Assembly: GCA_030433005.1 (NCBI GenBank)
Contig: JAUILQ010000064.1
Coordinates: 1-32,235 of the forward strand
DNA: 32,235 nt
Direction of reading: 5' to 3'
Source: Alphaproteobacteria bacterium
GTDB lineage: Bacteria; Pseudomonadota; Alphaproteobacteria; Kiloniellales; DSM-21159
A program made the translations under genes and the position numbers. Every line of letters begins with the position of its first letter. Within the stretch, counting starts at the first letter, position 1. The notes beneath the pieces are model-generated. The model did no database searches, had not been told where the DNA came from, and was given only the letters and a program-made list of their open reading frames with translations. Of this stretch, positions 7,947 to 15,466 are shown piece after piece.

Positions 7947-8235
7947 CGGCGGCGGGGAAGGCCGGGGCGGCGGGCCCGGTGGCGGCCCGGGTGGCGGCCC
8001 GGGCGGCGGCCTGCTGCGCTACCTGGCGGGGCACCTGGCGGTCGGCGTGCTGGCGGCACTGCTGTTCGGCGGCGCGCTCGTCGCCTTCGACCTCTTCGGG
8101 CTGCGCCAACTGCTGATCGACGACGCCGACGGCTGGCTCGCCGGCCTGCTGCTGTTCTTCGGTCTGGCCGTGACCTTCGGTTCGGCCGCCATGGGCATCG
8201 GCGTCATGGGCCTGGAGCGCGACCCCAGGGCGTAG
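7927..8235 (+). CDS. Small two-helix membrane protein with Gly-rich N-terminus
   Basis: 102 residues. The N-terminal ~28 are almost entirely Gly with Arg and Pro and are encoded by a short tandem DNA repeat of about 12-bp period. Two hydrophobic segments follow (about 30-55 and 68-95), separated by the polar 'LRQLLIDDADG'. I do not recognise the family. It overlaps the CinA-like gene by 20 bp in another frame, so expression is probably coupled. No strong ribosome site is visible. Conserved membrane topology and the tight overlap argue that it is real, but the start could be elsewhere in the Gly-rich part. Confidence 0.65.
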   Translation: MTGRRGSGGGEGRGGGPGGGPGGGPGGGLLRYLAGHLAVGVLAALLFGGALVAFDLFGLRQLLIDDADGWLAGLLLFFGLAVTFGSAAMGIGVMGLERDPRA

Positions 8236-8285
8236 GGACTCTTCGCCGCTCGCGCGGCTGCGGCGTGCGACGGAAAGAAGACGCT

Positions 8286-9560
8286 CTAGCGCGAGCCCGA
8301 GGCCTGACGCGACGCCGAGTCGAGGGCGGAGCGGGCTTCCTGCTGCTCCTCGAGCGGCAGCAGGGCGTCGACGTAGTGGCCCTGGAACAGCTGGAAGCCG
8401 AGCTGCTGGCCGAGGCGCACCGTCTCCTCGGTCTCGCAGCGGTGCAGGATCAGGTGCTGGGTGCCGATCCGCTCGATCGCTTCCTTGATCTCGGTCTTGG
8501 CCTTGCCCTCGACCGCGATGCGCAGCTCGTCGTTCCAGATCACCTTGACGAAGTCGACGCCCAGCCGGGCCCGGTCGATCAGCGCCAGGCTGTGGCGGTT
8601 CACCCCGTCCAGGCACAGCTTGTAGCCCTGCTGGCGGGCCAGGTCGCGCCCGAAGCTGTAGGCGCGCAGGTCGGCGTAGACGTCGGGCTGCTGCAGCTCG
8701 AGGATGATCTTGCCGCGCACCCCGACCGGCAGGTCGGCGTCGAACGACAGGAACGACGGGCTGATCAGCGACGAGACGTTGAGGTTGACCGAGATGTACT
8801 TGCCGAGGCGACGGCTCGCCGCCTGGCGCAGGTGCGAGAGCATCCGCTTGTCGAGGACCTGGGTCAGGTACTGGAAGAGGATGCGGTTCTGCGCCAGGTC
8901 GGTGTCCGGCGAGAGCACCTTCTCGACCTCGCGGATCGAGGTGAAGAACTCGGTCAGCACCCGGGTCGGGCGCATGTTCTTGCCGATCGCGCAGACCGCC
9001 TGCTGGCGCACCAGCGAGGAGATGTCGGCCGAGTTGAGCGCGCGCTCCAGCTCGGCGAGCCCGGTCAGGTTGAGCTCCTGGCGCGGCGCCTGCCGGGTGC
9101 TGCGCGATTCGATGGCGGCGCGGTTCTGGCGGCGCTGCTCCTCCTCGACGGCGAGCTGGCGCACGTAGCTCAGGAAGTCGTCGAAATCCAGCGACAGCTC
9201 GAACCAGCGGGCCAGGGCGTTGCTCTGGCGCAGCTTGTCGGCGATCGGGTCGCCCTGCAGCAGGAACTCGACCTTGTCGACCGCCTTCTGCAGCGCCGCC
9301 TGCTCGCGGTCCAGGCCGATGAAGATGATGTCGAAGGAATCGAGCACGAAGAACTCGCCCTCGAGACCCTGGATGCCGGTCTCGAACACCGAGACCGCGA
9401 TGCGCATGTGCTGCGGCGGCATCGCCTCGGAGAGCAGCCGGGACAGCCGCAGGTGGACGGCACAGCGACCGTTGCGTCGTTTCGACAGGCGCTGGACGCT
9501 GTCCAGCAGCAGCGACGCCTGGCGGTTCTGCTGCAATCCGTATCGCGCGGCGATGTCCAT
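8286..9560 (-). CDS. Degenerate EAL-domain protein
   Basis: 424 residues. The C-terminal ~180 align in order with the EAL c-di-GMP phosphodiesterase fold: 'YISVNLNVSSL' (255-265), 'ILELQQPDV' where the family has the ES/T strand (286-294), 'LCLDGVNRH' where the family has DDFGTG (315-323), 'DFVKV' (336-340), 'HRCETEETV' where the family has AEGVE (373-381), and 'LFQGHYVD' (391-398). The EAL triplet itself and several metal ligands are missing, so it is more likely a c-di-GMP receptor or protein-binding module than an enzyme. Residues ~55-105 look like a remnant GGDEF-type or other sensory module; the middle is helical. The ATG follows AAGGAG at 11 nt. A perfect CtrA box lies 66 bp upstream. 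Confidence 0.82.
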   Translation of the reverse strand: MDIAARYGLQQNRQASLLLDSVQRLSKRRNGRCAVHLRLSRLLSEAMPPQHMRIAVSVFETGIQGLEGEFFVLDSFDIIFIGLDREQAALQKAVDKVEFLLQGDPIADKLRQSNALARWFELSLDFDDFLSYVRQLAVEEEQRRQNRAAIESRSTRQAPRQELNLTGLAELERALNSADISSLVRQQAVCAIGKNMRPTRVLTEFFTSIREVEKVLSPDTDLAQNRILFQYLTQVLDKRMLSHLRQAASRRLGKYISVNLNVSSLISPSFLSFDADLPVGVRGKIILELQQPDVYADLRAYSFGRDLARQQGYKLCLDGVNRHSLALIDRARLGVDFVKVIWNDELRIAVEGKAKTEIKEAIERIGTQHLILHRCETEETVRLGQQLGFQLFQGHYVDALLPLEEQQEARSALDSASRQASGSR

Positions 9561-9625
9561 GCCGGTGCCGGCTCCTTCCTGGCGGGCGATGCTCGAAACT
9601 CCGCGACCACCCTAGGAGCCGGCAA

Positions 9626-9640
9626 TTAAGAAGCATTTAA
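9626..9640 (-). promoter_or_regulatory. CtrA binding site, TTAA-N7-TTAA
   Basis: TTAA at 9626-9629 and TTAA at 9637-9640 with exactly seven bases between them. This is the full consensus of the alphaproteobacterial cell-cycle/motility regulator CtrA. At this GC content eight fixed A/T bases are very unlikely by chance (well below one per window). It lies 66 bp upstream of the EAL-protein start codon, in the promoter region. Confidence 0.7.
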
Positions 9641-9700
9641 CCGCAAAAGCCGTCGGAATCGCGCCGGCTCCCGCAGGGACGGCCCGGCTGCCGACCGCGA

Positions 9701-10180
9701 CTAGCGGCTCCCGAACACCGCGCGCAGCGACTCGGAGGTCTCGGGCGCGACGTAGTAGATGCCGTCGACGATGGTCTGCTTGGACTTGTCCCAGCGCGTC
9801 GCGTCGAAGTCCCACTGGATCAGCTGGGCCTTCTTTTCCGGATCCTCGACCAGGCGGCGCAGGCGGGTCGCCATGTCGCGCACGAAGCGCGTCGTCGTGC
9901 GCAGGTCCTTCGAGTCGTCGACCGCCATCAGGTCGAGCATCTTGACCCGGCCGCCGCGCGCGGCGAACAGCTCCAGCCGGCGCTGGGCCTTGCCGGGCAG
10001 GCTCGCGACCAGGCGCTCGGCCTGGTCGCGCGACAGCGGGTAGGGCTCGCGCCAGCGCGGCTCCGGGGCCGGCAGGGCGACGCCGGCCGGCCCGGCGCCG
10101 AAGCCGAGCAGGGCCATGAGCTCCTGCTGCGTGCCGCCGGACAGGCGGCGGAAATCCTTCGCGTCGATGACGATCTGCAT
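9701..10180 (-). CDS. Uncharacterised protein
   Basis: 159 residues beginning MQIVIDAKDFRRLSGGTQQE; I do not recognise the family. It has no signal peptide or membrane segment. The centre (about 55-85, 'SRDQAERLVASLPGKAQRRL') is predicted helical. It is followed by a short basic segment 'ARGGRVKMLDLM' and a helix with many Arg/Asp residues, then 'QWDFDATRWDKSKQTIVDGIYYVAPET', which reads like a small beta-hairpin end. This composition could suit a winged-helix or other DNA-binding protein, which is inference. GGAGGAG lies about 12 nt before the ATG. It is flanked by 140 bp (containing the CtrA box) on one side and about 170 bp without recognisable elements on the other. Confidence 0.75.
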   Translation of the reverse strand: MQIVIDAKDFRRLSGGTQQELMALLGFGAGPAGVALPAPEPRWREPYPLSRDQAERLVASLPGKAQRRLELFAARGGRVKMLDLMAVDDSKDLRTTTRFVRDMATRLRRLVEDPEKKAQLIQWDFDATRWDKSKQTIVDGIYYVAPETSESLRAVFGSR

Positions 10181-10353
10181 GGCTCTTCGAGGCTCCTCCA
10201 GGTGCTCGGCCCCTCGCGCCGTTGCCGGCTTGCCGCCGTTGCGGGCCGTTCGCCCATCGATAGTACCAGCCGGGCCACGCCGACGCGTCAGACTGAGAAT
10301 CGACTTGGCCAAATCGCGCCGTCGGTGCCGAGGCGGGGTCGAGCGCTCCGGCC

Positions 10354-12195
10354 TCAGAACGCCAGGCCGAGCAGGCCCTTCGTCGGCACGAAGGCGACGG
10401 CGATGCCGGCCAGCGCGCTGGCCAGGCGCAGCCACCAGGTCTGGTCCTCGCGCACCAGGGCGCGCGCCAGGAGCCACAGGCCGAGCGCCGTCTTGGCGAA
10501 GGCCGCGACGGCCCAGAAGGGCGCGCCCAGCGGGTCGAGCAGGCTCGGGCTGGCGACGAAGGCGAGCGGCACGACGTAGAGACCGAGGCCCAGGCGCATG
10601 GCCTGGCCGGCGACCTTGAGCCAGGGTGCCTGGGCCATGCCGGCGGCGATGAAGACCGTGCCGCAGACCGGCGGCGTGATCGTCGAGAGCAGGGCGTACC
10701 AGAACACGAAGAGATGCGCCTGCAGCGGCGGCAGGCCGAGCTTCTGCAGCGCCGGGCCGGCGACCGAGACGCAGATCACGTAGGCCGCCGTGGTCGGCAC
10801 CTCCATGCCCAGGATCAGGCAGGCCAGCGCGGTCAGCAGCAGCGCCGGGTAGAGCGAGCCGCCGGAGAGCGTCAGGATCGCCGAGGTGATCTTGACGCCC
10901 AGGCCGGTCTGGTTGAGCACGCCGATGACGATGCCGGCGCAGATGATGATCGAGGCGATCACCGCGATCTGCCGCGCCGCCTCGATCGCCGCGTCGCGCA
11001 GCCGCGGCGCGAAGCCGGCCAGCGCCGGGCGCCAGCGCGCGTCGACCAGCAGCAGCGCGGTCGCGGCGAAGGTCGCCAGCGCCGCCGCGTACTGCGGCGT
11101 GCGGCCGGCCGCGAACATGACCCACAGCAGGATCGCGAAGGGGACCAGGAAGAAGGGCGACAGCCGCGCGACCCGGCGCCAGGCCGGGATCTCCTCGGCG
11201 GCCATGGCTTTCAGGCCGTAGCGCCCGGCGAACAGGGAGATGCCGAACCAGACCGCCAGGAAGAACAGCAGCGCCGGGTAGAAGGCGGCCTCGACGATCG
11301 CGGTGTAGCGGGTGCGCAGCAGCTCGGCCATGACGAAGGCGCCGGCGCCCATCAGCGGCGGCATGATCTGGCCGCCGGTCGAGGCCGTCGCCTCGACGGC
11401 GGCGGCGAAGGAGCCGGGGTAGCCCAGGCGCTTCATCGCCGGCAGCGTGATGGCGCCGGTCGAGGCGACGTTGGCCGAGGCCGAGCCGGAGATCGAGCCG
11501 AACAGCGCCGAGGCCAGCACCGAGACCTTGGCGGCGCCGGCCTCGAGCCGCCCGGCGAGGCGCGTCGCCAGGGCCATGAAGGCCTCGCCGCCGAGGCCGG
11601 CCGAGATCGCCGCGCCGAAGATCACGAAGACCGCGACGATGTTGACCGAGATGCCGGTCAGCGGCCCCCAGATGCCGCCCTCGGCGATGGTCAGCGTGCC
11701 GAGGAAGGATTCCAGCGGGAAGCCGGGGTGGCCGAGCCGGCCGGGCACGTACTGGCCGAACAGGCCGTAGGCGAGCGCCAGCAGCGCGACCGCGGGCAGC
11801 GCCAGCTTGACCGCGCGCCGCGCCATCTCCAGCACGATGCCGAGCAGCAGCAGCGAGACGGCGATCTGGAAGCCGCCCTCCAGGCTGCCGTACTGGTCCT
11901 CCAGCGCCGCGCGGTTGAGCGCGACCCAGGCGCAGGCGGCGATGCCGGCGAGGCAGAGCGCGACGCCCGCCAGCCGCCCGGCCCAGGTCCGGTAGGGCAG
12001 CAGCAGGAAGACCCAGGGCAGGGCCAGCGCCAGGTGCACCGGCCGGCTGATCAGGTTCGGCACCAGGCCGCTGAACACCAGCCAGAGGTGGAAGCCGACC
12101 GTCGCCAGCGCGAGCCCGCCCGCGGCCCAGGTCAGGGCGGCGGCGCGGCTTGGGTTGCCGGTCGGGCTGCTGGCGGACGAAGGGGCTGAGTTCAC
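10354..12195 (-). CDS. TRAP transporter fused permease, TAXI type (4TM/12TM fusion)
   Basis: 613-residue inner-membrane protein joining a DctQ-like 4-helix part (about residues 15-140) to a DctM-like part, the organisation of permeases that work with TAXI-family binding proteins. DctM-type signatures are 'FGSISGSASANVASTG' (about 220-235), 'GGQIMPPLMGAGAFVMAE', 'LGMEVPTTAAYVI' and 'ITPPVCGTVFIAAGMAQ'. The likely start is the GTG at 12195, without a good ribosome site. It lies 200 bp after the TAXI binding protein, and that gap holds two repeat hairpins. The substrate is unknown; some TAXI systems carry glutamate or dicarboxylates. Confidence 0.92.
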   Translation of the reverse strand: MNSAPSSASSPTGNPSRAAALTWAAGGLALATVGFHLWLVFSGLVPNLISRPVHLALALPWVFLLLPYRTWAGRLAGVALCLAGIAACAWVALNRAALEDQYGSLEGGFQIAVSLLLLGIVLEMARRAVKLALPAVALLALAYGLFGQYVPGRLGHPGFPLESFLGTLTIAEGGIWGPLTGISVNIVAVFVIFGAAISAGLGGEAFMALATRLAGRLEAGAAKVSVLASALFGSISGSASANVASTGAITLPAMKRLGYPGSFAAAVEATASTGGQIMPPLMGAGAFVMAELLRTRYTAIVEAAFYPALLFFLAVWFGISLFAGRYGLKAMAAEEIPAWRRVARLSPFFLVPFAILLWVMFAAGRTPQYAAALATFAATALLLVDARWRPALAGFAPRLRDAAIEAARQIAVIASIIICAGIVIGVLNQTGLGVKITSAILTLSGGSLYPALLLTALACLILGMEVPTTAAYVICVSVAGPALQKLGLPPLQAHLFVFWYALLSTITPPVCGTVFIAAGMAQAPWLKVAGQAMRLGLGLYVVPLAFVASPSLLDPLGAPFWAVAAFAKTALGLWLLARALVREDQTWWLRLASALAGIAVAFVPTKGLLGLAF

Positions 12196-12233
12196 GAAGG
12201 CGGCTGCTGTCTGCGCGCAGAGCCTCCCCTCTC

Positions 12234-12312
12234 GTCATCCCCGCGCAGGCGGGGATCCAGGGCGGCCTGCTCCGAGCCCGTGGCTCTGGATCCCCGCCTG
12301 CGCGGGGATGAC
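12234..12312. repeat. Long inverted repeat (dispersed palindromic element)
   Basis: Perfect 27-bp arms at 12234-12260 and 12286-12312 around a 25-bp centre. The arm begins GTCATCCCCGCGCAGG and is itself partly palindromic. It belongs to the 'GTCATCCC.GCG..GCGGG' type of dispersed repeat common in alphaproteobacteria; a second, diverged copy lies at 13876-13985. It is placed between two genes of one TRAP operon. Confidence 0.85.
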
Positions 12313-12351
12313 GGAAGGGGGTGAGCGCGTGCGCGCGCCGGCGCCCGGCCG

Positions 12352-12382
12352 GGCTCCCCCTTCGACAGGCTCGGGGAGAGCC
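12352..12382. repeat. Second hairpin repeat (CTTCGACAGGCTC type)
   Basis: GGCTCCCCC (12352-12360) and GGGGAGAGCC (12373-12382) form an imperfect stem around TTCGACAGGCTC. The loop motif is a widespread dispersed repeat in alphaproteobacteria. It starts 14 nt after the stop codon of the TAXI binding protein. Confidence 0.6.
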
Positions 12383-12395
12383 GACCGGACGGGAG

Positions 12396-13394
12396 CTACA
12401 TCGCCGGCAGCTCGACGCCGGCCTCCTTGTAGTACTTGACCGCGCCGGGGTGCAGCGGCGCGCCGATCACCGAGAGCAGCTCCGGCGTGATGGCGTTCCA
12501 CCAGGGCGCCGTCTCGGCCATCTCGTCCTTGCCCTCCCAGAAGGCCTTGGTCAGCTGGTAGGCCGTCGCCTCGTCCATCTCGGTCGTGGCGTAGGCGGCG
12601 ACCGGCAGGGTCGTGGTCGCGACGTCGGTCTCGACGCCGTCGTAGGTGCCGGCCGGGATCACCAGCCTGTCTCGCTTGGTCATGGCGATCTGCTCGTCGC
12701 TCATCGACAGCAGCTTGATGCCGGTGCCGGCGGCGGCCTCCATGACGTTGGGCGCCGGGTAGCTGCCGGCCGTGACGAAGCCGTCGATCTGGCCGTTCTG
12801 CAGCGCCGGGACCGCCGAGTTCAGCTCGGCGTCGGCCAGCTCGACCTTGCCCTCAAGGCCGAACAGGCCGAGGTACTTCTCGCCCTCGCGGGCGCCGAAG
12901 CTGCCCTTGCCGAGCAGGATGGTCTTGCCCTCCAGGTCGGCCCAGCCGTCGATGCCGGCGTCCTCGCGGACCACCAGGTGCATGGTCAGGAAGGGGATCG
13001 GGAAGAGCCCGCGGATCGACTCGTAGGCGGCGCTGTCGTCGCCCTCGAACATCGCCTTGCCGGCGGTCGCCAGCTTGACCAGGCCCGGCGGCGTGGTGAA
13101 GACGTAGGAGCCGCCGCGCTTCGGCGCTTCCTTGACGTTCTGCACCGAGCCCTGGCTCTCCTCGACCGTGACCACGACCTCGCCGTCGCTGGCCTTGTTG
13201 ACCGCCTCGGCGATCTGCACGCCCATCTGGTAGTAGGACGAGGTCGACTTGGCCGACTTGTAGGTCACCCGGGTCTCGGCCCGGGCCGCGTCGGCGAGGC
13301 CGCCGGTCAGGCCGCCGATCGCGCTGGCGCCGAGCGCCAGCAGCGCCAGGCCGCCGAAGAGCTTGCGCGTCAGCGCGCGCTTGCTGCTGTCCAT
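12396..13394 (-). CDS. TAXI family TRAP transporter solute-binding protein
   Basis: 332-residue periplasmic binding protein. The Sec signal peptide covers about residues 1-40 (MDSSKRALTRKLFGGLALLA... ending ARA-E). The mature part shows TAXI-family features: 'KSAKSTSSYYQMGVQIAEAVNK', an 'SQGSVQNVKE' segment (SxGSxxN-like), 'DLEGKTILLGKGSFG' and 'LQNGQIDGFVTAGSYPAPNVMEAA'. The ATG at 13394 is preceded by AAGGGAG at 8-nt spacing, which decides against the longer open frame. It is first in the operon with the fused permease and divergent from the MmcQ/YjbR gene, so its promoter lies in the 117-bp gap. Confidence 0.92.
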   Translation of the reverse strand: MDSSKRALTRKLFGGLALLALGASAIGGLTGGLADAARAETRVTYKSAKSTSSYYQMGVQIAEAVNKASDGEVVVTVEESQGSVQNVKEAPKRGGSYVFTTPPGLVKLATAGKAMFEGDDSAAYESIRGLFPIPFLTMHLVVREDAGIDGWADLEGKTILLGKGSFGAREGEKYLGLFGLEGKVELADAELNSAVPALQNGQIDGFVTAGSYPAPNVMEAAAGTGIKLLSMSDEQIAMTKRDRLVIPAGTYDGVETDVATTTLPVAAYATTEMDEATAYQLTKAFWEGKDEMAETAPWWNAITPELLSVIGAPLHPGAVKYYKEAGVELPAM

Positions 13395-13511
13395 GTGAAC
13401 GTCTCCCTTGGTGCGGTTTCTTGCTGGCGGCAGGCATAGCGGATTTGCGGGCGCCAGGGAAAGCGCCAAGCGGTCGACCTGCTGCCCGCCCCGGCCTAGA
13501 GTCGCGAGGCC

Positions 13512-13865
13512 ATGTCCGACGCCCTGACCGCAGCGTTGCGCCGCCTCTGCCTGGCCCTGCCGGAGGCGGCGGAGAAGCAGGCCTGGGGCGACCCGACCTT
13601 CCGGGTGCGCGACAAGATCTTCGCCATGGAGAAGCGCGGCGACGGCCGGGTCTCTCTGTGGTGCAAGGCGCCGCCCGGCAGCCAGCAGATCCTGGTCGGC
13701 GCCGACCCGGAGCGCTTCTTCGTGCCGCCCTACGTCGGCCACAGGGGCTGGATCGGCATGCGCCTCGACCGCGGCGTCGACTGGGCCGAGGTCGCCGTCG
13801 TCGTGCGCCGCAGCTACCGCCTGATCGCGCCGAAGCGGCTGGCGGCGCAGGTCGAGGAGCGGTGA
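13512..13865 (+). CDS. MmcQ/YjbR family DNA-binding-fold protein
   Basis: 117-residue protein of the MmcQ/YjbR family ('double-wing' DNA-binding fold). Family hallmarks are visible: 'LALPEAAEKQAWGDPTFRVRDKIFAM' (in two parts; 'LPE..E...WG.P.FRV..K.F'), 'SLWCKAPPGSQQIL', 'FFVPPYVGHRGWIGMRLD' and 'VRRSYRLIAPKRLAAQ'. The biochemical function of the family is not firmly established. It is a single-gene unit, divergent from the TAXI operon and convergent with the glycosylase gene across a repeat hairpin. Confidence 0.9.
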   Translation: MSDALTAALRRLCLALPEAAEKQAWGDPTFRVRDKIFAMEKRGDGRVSLWCKAPPGSQQILVGADPERFFVPPYVGHRGWIGMRLDRGVDWAEVAVVVRRSYRLIAPKRLAAQVEER

Positions 13866-13875
13866 GCCGCCTTAT

Positions 13876-13985
13876 CGTCATCCCTGCGAAAGCAGGGATC
13901 CCGAGAACGATGCCGCCAGCGCGGACGGTCGCCGGTTCGCCCCGGTGGCGCTTTCCTCTGGATCCCTGCTTTCGCAGCGATGACG
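13876..13985. repeat. Inverted repeat, second copy of the dispersed palindrome family
   Basis: 26-bp arms at 13876-13901 and 13960-13985 with one mismatch, separated by 58 bp. The arm begins CGTCATCCCTGCGAAAGC, related to the element at 12234-12312. It fills the gap between two convergent genes and could act as a two-way transcription terminator or RNA-stability element. Confidence 0.8.
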
Positions 13986-14031
13986 AAGAAGAAAGGGGAG
14001 CTGCCGGCGCCGGGGCCGAACCGGCCTGTCT

Positions 14032-15270
14032 CTACGCCGGCGCCACCTCCCCGACGCCGGCGAAGCGGCGCAGCCGCTCCAGCTCCGCCTCCAGGGCCTT
14101 CTGCCGCGCCCTGGAGGCGCGCAGCTTCGGCTCCCACCAGAGGCCCTGGACCTTCAGCGTGTCGGCCTGGCGGTCGGCCTTGAGGTCGGCGCGGCCGACC
14201 AGGCGCTCGCCCTCGAGCAGCGGGAAGACGTAGTAGCCGTACTGGCGCTTGGCCGCCGGCACGAAGACCTCGATGCGGTAGTCGAAGCCGAAGATCCGGG
14301 CGAGACGCTGGCGGTCGCGGAGCAGCGGGTCGAAGGGGCTGAGCGCGCGCAGGCGCGCCGGCGGGCGGCAGACCTCGGGCTCGGCGGCGAGGCGCTCGGG
14401 CAGGCCGGCGAAGGCCAGGGCCGGGCGGCGGCTGCCGTCGGCGTTCTCGACCGCGACCTCGACGAGCTCGCCGGCGGCCAGGCGCGCGCGGCACCAGCCC
14501 GTCGCCTCGGCCGGCGTCAGCGCATCCCAGAAGCGGGCTATCTCGCCGGGGGTCGCGAAGACCAGGCGCTCCAGCGCGCTGCGGCAGGTCCAGTCGCGGA
14601 AGGCCTCGGGGTCCGGCGCGGGGCCGCGGTGCTCGTCCGGGATCACCCGCTCGGCCAGGTCGTAGACCTTCTGGAAGGCGACGCGCCGCGAGACCGCCAG
14701 CACGCCGGTGCGCCAGAGGTACTCCAGCGCCACCTTCTCCGGGTGCCAGTTCCACCAGCCGGCGCCCTGGCTCCCGGAACGTCCCTTCGGCTGGTCGCCA
14801 CCGAAGTCGCGGGCCATCAGCGGCCCCTCGGCGGCGATGCGCTCGGCGACGTGGGCGATGTAGCCCTCGAAGTCGGTGCCGTGCCAGTTGCGCCAGCGCC
14901 CGGCCAGGCGCTCGCGCTCGCGCTGGAAGCGCGGCTGCCACCAGGGCCAGAAGCGGCTCGGCAGCACCGCGGCGTCGTGGGTCCAGTTCTCGAACAGGCT
15001 GCGCTCGCGCTCCAGCAGGCGGGTCAGCTGGGCGGGACGGTAGGTCTGGCAGCGCGAGAAGAGGATCTGGTGGTGCGCCCGCTCGACGACGTTGATCGAG
15101 TCGACCTGCACGAAGCCGAGCCGCTCGACCAGCGCCGGCAGCTCGCCGAGGCGCAGCCGCCGGCCCGGCGCCTCGGCCAGGCCCTGGACCTCGAGCAGCA
15201 GGCGCCGCGCCTGGCGGTTGGCGACCAGGGGCAGGCGGTCGGGGGCAGGAGCGGGGGCGTGTGCAGGCAC
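14032..15270 (-). CDS. YcaQ/AlkX-like DNA glycosylase (HTH_42, winged-helix family)
   Basis: 412-residue protein of the DUF1006/HTH_42 family, whose characterised members (Streptomyces AlkZ, E. coli YcaQ) are DNA glycosylases that unhook interstrand crosslinks or remove bulky alkyl adducts. The catalytic Q-x-D/Q motif is visible as Gln55-Val-Asp57 in 'GFVQVDSINVVERAHH'. Other landmarks are 'ENWTHDAAVLP', 'YLWRTGVLAVSRR' and 'LSPFDPLLRDRQRLARIFGFDYRIEVFVPAAKRQYGYYVFPLL' (in parts), which is characteristic of the C-terminal domain. The Q-x-D form resembles the YcaQ subgroup. The likely start is GTG at 15270; the Pro/Ala-rich first 12 residues make the exact start uncertain. Confidence 0.88.
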   Translation of the reverse strand: MPAHAPAPAPDRLPLVANRQARRLLLEVQGLAEAPGRRLRLGELPALVERLGFVQVDSINVVERAHHQILFSRCQTYRPAQLTRLLERERSLFENWTHDAAVLPSRFWPWWQPRFQRERERLAGRWRNWHGTDFEGYIAHVAERIAAEGPLMARDFGGDQPKGRSGSQGAGWWNWHPEKVALEYLWRTGVLAVSRRVAFQKVYDLAERVIPDEHRGPAPDPEAFRDWTCRSALERLVFATPGEIARFWDALTPAEATGWCRARLAAGELVEVAVENADGSRRPALAFAGLPERLAAEPEVCRPPARLRALSPFDPLLRDRQRLARIFGFDYRIEVFVPAAKRQYGYYVFPLLEGERLVGRADLKADRQADTLKVQGLWWEPKLRASRARQKALEAELERLRRFAGVGEVAPA

Positions 15271-15388
15271 GGGAGCGGGCCGGGAGGCTGGGTGAACGAA
15301 AAGGGTACGGCAACGCTAGCCGAAGTCGCCGCGATTCCCCATCCCCGATTCTCGGCGTCCGCTCGCCCGCGGGCGCTCGCAAGCCCGC

Positions 15389-15402
15389 TTGACCTCGATC
15401 AG
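15389..15402 (+). promoter_or_regulatory. FNR/FixK-like box upstream of the FtsH paralogue
   Basis: TTGACCTCGATCAG, one base off the FNR/FixK consensus (TTGAC/T-N4-A/GTCAA). It lies 65 bp before the FtsH paralogue start, in the divergent gap with the glycosylase gene. It would make the protease low-oxygen responsive if functional. Confidence 0.4.
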
Positions 15403-15466
15403 TTTCCGGCGCCGGAGTCTGGGCTAGAGCTGCCATCCTGCCGTCACCAGCGGGCGAGGAAGCGTC

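Noticed and set aside
7873..9636. 587-codon minus-strand frame overlapping the EAL gene
   Set aside because: Out-of-frame shadow: Pro/Arg/Gly-rich, no motifs; the 424-residue frame has the EAL landmarks and ribosome site.
12234..13985. CRISPR array
   Set aside because: Only two diverged palindromic elements 1.6 kb apart, with no regular spacing, spacers or cas genes.
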